Source: Hexactinellida sp. DTS-2022
Taxonomy: Eukaryota; Porifera; Hexactinellida
NCBI GenBank assembly: GCA_028753945.1
Contig: JAPNXP010000003.1
Span: 806,001 to 870,000 of the forward strand
Direction of reading: 5' to 3'
Length of the DNA: 64,000 bases
Positions within the stretch are counted from its first letter, which is position 1; each line of letters opens with the position of its first letter. Positions 59,765 to 64,000 of this stretch are shown here, piece by piece. The notes under the pieces were generated by a model. It was given only the letters and a program-made list of their open reading frames with translations. It did not search any database and was not told where the DNA came from. Both the position numbers and the translations under genes were made by a program.

Positions 59765-61390
59765 TTGTGCAAGGAACTTGATACCCACTTCAAAGAAAAT
59801 ATAGCATGGTCTGCTGCAGGGTCATTGCCGTTGGAATACAAAGGAGAAGAATTACCCTTACTCGGCTCTTGGACTTCCTTCAATAAAATGGTCTCGAATT
59901 TCGTAACAGAGAAGTGCATCCAAGAATATTTGCCAGTCACTGCAGCGGCACCCGATTATCCGGTGTGTAAAGAATACCTTGATTTCCTGCTGGGCATCAT
60001 GCAAGACCTAGAGATTCCCTACATACACGTCCATTCTGATGAAGCGGTTTATTCCAAATTGTGCCATATCCTCTGGAAGAATAAGGAGCTCTATAAAGAT
60101 GTAATCTTGCTAATGGGCGGATTTCACCAACTGCGTGTGAGACAAAAATTGCTCTTCAAACGCCATAATTGTAGAGGATACAAGCAGTGGTGTGTATATT
60201 CAGGCATAATAGCCTCGGGGTCTGCAGATCAAGCGTTCGAAGGACGTCATTACTATAGAAGTATGAGAGTCCATAAAGAATGCTTTGACGCTCTTGTTCA
60301 GTTCAAAGTCGAAGAAATTACATCCGGCCATACCATCACAGAACCTGAATTGCTGTTTTCGCTCGTTGCTCTAAGAAAACAACCTAGTTCAAGCACAGTT
60401 GACAATGTTGTGAAGTCATCAGGATTTGAGAACCTACTTTCAGATGTAACTCGAGCTGAGGATAGCACTGAAGCAAGCATGACCATTTATTACCCCAAAG
60501 ATGTCTCGTCCATGCTGGCAATGGTTTCAGCCGTTAGAGAAGGAAACATAGAACTAGTACACCTCCAATCTGAGAGGGATATGCTGAATCAAGTCTTTGC
60601 ATTCAATCACCAAAACTACGCAAGATATTGTAGCTATCAACATGTCTACTTACGCTCCATGGAAGAACAAAGCCACCCAGCTTTTGGAGAACTGAAGGCG
60701 AAAGGTTTTGGGGGTAGCTTCGGAGGTAAGCCATTTTCATTAATTCACGGTGACTTAATTACGGAATTGTTCAATAAAGAAACGAAAGGAACTGCTGGAC
60801 CTTTCCGTTCCGGTTTCAGTACCAACACAAAGGCTGTAAATATATGGATAAGAACCTTCCATATCCACAGTAAAATTCAGGAGACCTATAGGGAACAACT
60901 GATCCTTAAGACGTCCTCCACTCATAATGAGTTGAGTCAGGGTGGCAAACAAAATCACGCAGATCATGTAAAGAGTCTAAAGAGGCAGCTGAGAAGTTAC
61001 GGTGTCAATCCCTTTGACAAAAGCCCACCAAAATGTTTACCAACTGGTGTTGAAATCGACAAAACTGTTGTCAGGGACATGCTCAATGCTTCCGCTACTG
61101 GAAATGTCTTGTTCAAGACCTTCGTTAACGAGAGACTCGAAAGCAATGTCAAAGACTTTTTTTCTCCAATCAAGAAAGTGAAGCTTAACAACGGATGTCA
61201 GAAGAAGAAAACAACCCCCAAAGCAGTGAATCTAATGAAAGAAGATCGCCAAGCCTTCGGTCTTATCGTTGCAAAATCGGTCAATCTTGAAGAGGCATTT
61301 CAATACCCAATAACAACAATCCCACTTGCTGTGGCTACATCTGAATCAACACTAAGGCAGTCAAATAAGGCATCGCAAAAAATTATTTGA
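59765..61390 (+). pseudogene. Academ-like protein, part 4: central transposase region
   Basis: The longest open piece, 541 codons. It has DYPVCKEYLDFLLGIMQDLEIPYIHVHSDEAVYSKLCHILW and ILLMGGFHQLRVRQKLLFKRH, where the D-E and MGGFH motifs are good candidates for part of an RNase H-like core, then IIASGSADQAFEGRHYYRSMRVHKECFDALVQFK, a Gly-rich loop FGGSFGGKPFSLIHGDLITELFNKETKGTAGPF and a basic C-terminus. The catalytic residues are my inference. GC content is higher than in the surrounding DNA. Confidence 0.6.
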
Positions 61391-61509
61391 TGAACGAATC
61401 TTGTTCAATTTTCGAAAACACACCCAAAAATTGTTCATGGTATATTGACGGCCTTGCTGCAATTCGATCTTAGCGCCCAAAGAAAACTTACCGCGAATGG
61501 CTAAAGAGT

Positions 61510-61827
61510 TTGTTGCAGTTCATAACTCCACCTAAAGAGTCAGAAGCAATTCAAGTGGGACTCATAAACGACACCTACAAAGAAGACAGCATAAAAGGAG
61601 TCACGAGAAAGGAAAGGGGCGAGTCAGGTCCAAGAGTTATAATAGAAGGGTTTGATCAACACATGCTGCAAGGTAGCAAATGGCAAGATTTCTTGAATAG
61701 CGGGGAGAATAAGGAAGAACTTATACGATTCGTTGTAAAGTACCTTGAAACGAGAGAGGGAATAAGCCTATCACATCATCCACATATAGTGACTGCTGGA
61801 GACACGACGTATACCATAAGAGATTGA
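61510..61827 (+). pseudogene. Academ-like protein, part 5
   Basis: Reads LLQFITPPKESEAIQVGLINDTYKEDSIKGVTRKERG and IIEGFDQHMLQGSKWQDFLNSGENKEELIRFVVKYLE. An upstream WYIDGLAAIR segment at about 61440 lies in another frame. It ends at a TGA (61825-61827) in the same frame as part 6, so a single in-frame stop separates them. Confidence 0.6.
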
Positions 61828-61914
61828 GAGATTAGCATCCTTTACAAGTGCAATCAGGAAGAAGCTGACACGCGTCTGGTACTACACGCTTCGCTGGATG
61901 ATAATGATGTTGTT

Positions 61915-62856
61915 GTGGTCTCAAAAGATACCAATGTTCTCATTCTATTAATATGGGCATACGAAAAGTGCAACGTTCAGAAGAAGTGGTATCTGAAATA
62001 TGATCACAATAAATATGTTGATATTAATACAATCTGCACATTTCTGGGCCCAAAGATATGTCTCGCTCTTCCAGCGGTGCATGCTATAACAGGTTGCGAC
62101 ACAACATCATACCTGTTTAATGTGGGGAAAGTAAAGGTCATGAAAAAGCTCCTGAACACGCCAAGTAAAGCAGACTTGCTCATGAATCTTGGTAAAGACC
62201 AGTCTATCACAGATGAAATTGTGGAAAGTGCAAAGGAGTTTCTTCGTTCGATGCTTTATACCGGAAAGCAGAAAGAAACCTATATCCAAACCAGAATTCG
62301 TTTGTATAAAGAAATGGGAGTGAAGTCGTCGATGGTTCTCCCACCAGATCCTGATTCTGTTGTACAAGTCATCAAGCGAGTCCACTATCAAGTTTACTTC
62401 TGGCGTCGGTGTACTGAAATCAATAATGAAATCATACCCTTCAGCAATTATGGATGGATATGGTGCGAGAAGCAGAAACTTGTTGTGCCAGTATGGTTCA
62501 CCGGGAGTCAGTTACCACTATCGCTGAGTAGCAAGAGGCGAAAAAGGAAAAGTAATTTAAAAAATGTAGATGACGGAGATGCAGATGCCGAAGATATCCT
62601 AGAACCGCAAAGAGGGAGGCGTAAGAGGAGACGAAAAATGAGCCAGATGACGTTGAGGAACAGTGAAGAAATCAGTGATAGTAATCTCAATTACCAAGCG
62701 GACGATGAGATGGATGTAATTCAAGAAGCTGCTGCACAACCTTTACTGATTGAAGAAGAAGATATTTCGTTCGCGGAAAGCAATGTAAACGAGAGCGACT
62801 GGGAGGTTTCAGACTTCCTTTCAAGTGGGGACTCTGGAGATGAATGGATGCTATGA
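61915..62856 (+). pseudogene. Academ-like protein, part 6: XPG/PIN-like nuclease segment
   Basis: Just upstream of the first Met the same frame has QEEADTRLVLHA, then VVVVSKDTNVLILLIW and ALPAVHAITGCDTTSYLFNVGK. These three acidic motifs parallel the XPG-I pattern (EAEAQ..., D-x-D-L-L, GCDY) of FEN1/XPG-type nucleases. After it come VLPPDPDSVVQVIKRVHYQVYFWRR and LVVPVWFTGSQLPLSLSSKRRKRK, then an acidic tail ending DEWML. An AATAAA lies at 63023-63028. Confidence 0.65.
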
Positions 62857-63361
62857 ATCATTAATAATGAATACTATGTATCAGTTTATTATTATAGTAT
62901 ATTCAGTAAATATTAGTCTATAAAGTACGTACGAAAATAGCGAAAACGTGCGTAAGTAATTTTCGGAGTTCCTTTATGACATGCATGAGGTGAAATTGAG
63001 TAAAGTGATGTTTGTCGTGATAAATAAAGTTGAAATCCCTCAAAAGGGTTTTTGATGACGTCATAGAGTAAAATACAGAATAAGTCAGATTAAAATAATT
63101 TAGACATCAATCGAAAGGTCTTCTTGGGTTCCATTCAAATTTACAAATTTCATGTCATGGCGGCATATAGTTTCAAAGTTATGGCCGATAATGTGAAATT
63201 TTTGTCGTGTGATGACGTCACCTATTATGTGACAACCAACAATTTTCAAAAATGTTGTCTGTGCTTAAACTAATCCTAGTGACCTAAAGTGTCAATTCAA
63301 ACCTTAAAAACTTTGGTTAGGCACTTCCTTAGATGGTCCAGGGTTTTTACCCTGTATATTA

Positions 63362-63823
63362 TCTTTTTAGTAAAGTGGTGTATATATACTAAAAGGAATT
63401 TGTATGGCGTTTTCCCATCTGGGGACAAGTTAGCTGTAAGATTCATGCTGCTCATGTCAATTAAATCCACCTGACCACGACTACCGAAAGTATTGGATGA
63501 GATAGGTTTGACTACTGGTTGCTTAACTGATTTTCTGGAATTCTTAAGGACACATACATCGCACGATTTCACGAATATACCACACACTTGTTCAGTTATC
63601 CCGTGGTACTGTTGAGAAATCCGTTTATACAGTTTAGTTCTCCCAGGGTGATCATCTTCAAATTTGTGAAATTTGTTAGGATAACAAATAATTCTGTAAT
63701 TGGAATGACTTGTTTAGCACAACGTTTTGAAGTTTCTGTGAGATATAGAATATTACTACATTGGTAGGTTCGAATAGAGTATTTACACTTAATTCGTGAC
63801 CATTTATCAGCCTCTTTTTTCAA
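63362..63823 (-). CDS. Ginger 2 integrase, N-terminal part
   Basis: Minus-strand pieces: an upstream frame (63823-63596) with SIRTYQCSNILYLTET, then a frame (63587 down) with CGIFVKSCDVCVLKNSRKS (the Cys pair of the zinc-binding domain), SRGQVDLIDM (first catalytic Asp) and YKFLLVYIHHFTK. The two pieces differ in frame, so there is one shift between them. The His pair is in the shifted zone. Confidence 0.75.
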
Positions 63824-64000
63824 TGATGGCCTAGGTGATAATATATAAGAAATTATTTCCTGGATTACTTCAGAAGTGAATGATCCTGACTTAACGAACT
63901 GGGTAGTGATTTAAGAGAGTTTAAAAATGATTCTTCCTTAGACTGGGGGCCTGGGTTGAGTTTAATATCTCCCGCAATCAAGATTATTAGAAGTGCCAAT

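Larger units (their letters stand above)
57452..63358 (+). mobile_element. Academ-like DNA transposon (5.9 kb), target TTA
   Basis: Ends TATACAGGTTAAAAACC and GGTTTTTACCCTGTATA; inverted repeats of about 330 bp with four TGACGTCA palindromes in total; TTA on both sides (57449-57451, 63359-63361). It encodes one long protein in several frames (58061-62856): a double Cys/His zinc-binding N-terminus, a large central region and an XPG-like nuclease segment. To my knowledge XPG nuclease domains and 3-4 bp duplications are marks of the Academ superfamily. No helicase is seen. The class is probable, not certain. Confidence 0.7.
55525..64000 (-). mobile_element. Ginger-type DNA transposon 2, continues past the window
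   Basis: One terminus, TGTTGCAGTGTAAAAGCGAG, is at 55525, with the same first 13 bases as Ginger 1 but a different inverted repeat built from the palindrome GTGTGATTGCAATCACAC. The gene runs on the minus strand and reaches the window end without the other terminus. It is split at 57452-63358 by an Academ-like element. It belongs to another family than Ginger 1 (clearly diverged protein). Confidence 0.82.

Noticed and set aside
57452-63358. Polinton or other virus-like element
   Set aside because: No capsid, polymerase B, packaging ATPase or integrase inside; the protein and the 3-bp duplication fit a plain DNA transposon.

Overview
The window looks like AT-rich, repeat-dominated DNA (about one third GC by eye) from an invertebrate animal genome. 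The reasons are the transposon mix (Ginger, MULE, P, hAT, Tc1/pogo and probably Academ), a short GT-AG intron inside one transposase gene, tRNA-derived promoters inside repeats, and no bacterial gene layout. I cannot name the species. I found no convincing single-copy host gene: almost everything recognisable is a transposable element, often one inside another, or a tandem satellite.

Layout. 1-13.5 kb: a pogo-type terminus, a decayed ZBED5-like hAT transposase carrying a hAT MITE, a 140-bp tandem repeat split by a foldback element, a 1.07-kb foldback with a 9-bp target duplication, and several elements inserted at TTAA. 13.5-31.5 kb: a satellite of about 116-bp monomers with several monomer types. 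It is opened by a 1.1-kb foldback, a TTAA MITE, two Tc1-like elements and a 5.9-kb Ginger transposon. The Ginger integrase gene holds a 3.3-kb MULE, and the MULE gene holds a hAT-like MITE. 31.5-44.6 kb: relics, a hAT element with GTTCA-rich ends, a three-level nest of TTAA elements (34.4-38.8 kb), another hAT MITE and pogo-like elements with interleaved ends. 44.6-48.6 kb: satellite again, opened by a TTAA nest in which one TTAA-bounded block is inverted. 48.6-55.5 kb: a P/THAP9-like transposase relic, an integrase fossil split by a MITE, and more TTAA elements. 55.5-64 kb: a second Ginger on the minus strand, continuing past the window. Its integrase is split by a 5.9-kb element with 0.3-kb inverted repeats that resembles Academ, with an XPG-like nuclease at the C-terminus of its broken protein.

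How it fits together. The satellite works as a landing pad. Because its monomers are known, the pre-insertion site can be read for most insertions, and target duplications can be assigned: TTTA for Ginger, AATGCACC for the MULE, 8 bp for the hATs, TA for the Tc1/pogo elements, TTAA for five different families, and TTA for the Academ-like element. The most notable points are a MULE transposase ending in a RING finger; two Ginger integrase cores hit by unrelated transposons about 15 codons apart; nesting of five TTAA-targeting families, one nest with an in-place inversion; and a TTAA family whose three copies all carry a tRNA-like sequence.
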